Assembly: GCF_025128095.1 (NCBI RefSeq) | Contig: NZ_JAHLYT010000011.1 | Span: 44,750 to 108,749, forward strand | Direction of reading: 5' to 3' | Length of the DNA stretch: 64,000 nt | Origin: Synechococcus sp. CS-1328 | Lineage (GTDB): Bacteria > Cyanobacteriota > Cyanobacteriia > PCC-6307 > Cyanobiaceae | In this document: piece by piece, positions 63,888 through 64,000 of the stretch | How positions within the stretch are numbered: the first letter of the stretch is position 1 | Layout of the letters: each line of letters opens with the position of its first letter | Notes under the pieces: model-generated | Databases searched by the model: none | Seen by the model: the letters and a program-made list of their open reading frames with translations, nothing else | What the model was told of the DNA's origin: nothing | Made by a program: the position numbers and the translations under genes

Positions 63888-64000
63888 GAGTCAAACGTTC
63901 TCTATGAACACTGACGCAACTGTATCGAGGATGGGAGTTTGGCCTCCCGGAGCCGGCCTGCAGGGGCAGGCTCCAAACCGCCCCATGCTGCTGCGTTTAA

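Overview
The window looks like the chromosome of a GC-rich picocyanobacterium of the Cyanobium/Synechococcus type. It carries psbE-psbF-psbL-psbJ with ycf48 and a membrane-anchored rubredoxin, the ndhC-ndhK-ndhJ operon, magnesium chelatase chlD, a carotenoid oxygenase, two photolyase-family genes and a cyanobacterial SelD fusion. Coding density is high, genes are short-spaced or overlapping on both strands, and third codon positions are mostly G or C. Species-level assignment cannot be made from the sequence alone.

Layout. 1-3.7 kb: three GT4 glycosyltransferases. 3.7-6.1 kb: UvrD/PcrA helicase. 6.1-7.4 kb: a decayed membrane glycosyltransferase. 7.4-11.4 kb: a KDO supply cluster (kdsA, a GT8-like enzyme, kdsB, kdsC, kdsD). 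11.5-22.5 kb: tRNA nucleotidyltransferase, an O-antigen-ligase-like protein, SelD fusion, galE, hisS, UDP-glucose dehydrogenase, UDP-glucuronate decarboxylase and UDP-glucuronate 4-epimerase. 22.6-26.9 kb: photosystem II and NDH-1 genes. 27.1-33 kb: YvcK-like protein, an Mla-type ATPase and MCE protein, chlD. 33-44 kb: NUDIX hydrolase, photolyase, sugar aminotransferase, thioredoxin-like protein, a photolyase-like protein with apparently reversed domain order, fabI, carbonic anhydrase, hisB and carotenoid oxygenase. 44-51 kb: small exported or membrane proteins including two pilin-like proteins, an ECF sigma/anti-sigma pair facing a DM13 protein, and a HisKA-receiver-PP2C regulator. 51-57.5 kb: housekeeping genes (rdgB, phosphoglucomutase/phosphomannomutase, TM0106-type nuclease, ygfZ-like, pyrE) and a frameshifted exported protein.

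A tRNA with a CAU anticodon at 57.5 kb marks a sharp change. From there to the end the sequence is a patchwork: a truncated tyrosine-recombinase N-terminus next to the tRNA, relics of at least two transposase families, a frameshifted phosphatase, the tail of a P-type ATPase, and two visibly lower-GC genes (a MntP-like exporter and a GAF/HD-GYP phosphodiesterase). This reads as the scar of one or more island insertions.

Functional theme. Much of the first 22 kb supplies surface polysaccharide. GalE, Ugd, UXS, the glucuronate epimerase, the Kds enzymes and the hexose mutase at 51.8 kb make activated sugars; the GT4/GT8 enzymes and the WaaL-like ligase would use them. The most unusual items are the photolyase-like protein with FAD domain first and antenna-type domain last, the complete KDO supply set, the in-frame 15/18-bp repeats in three unrelated genes, and the pilin-like pair without prepilin leaders.
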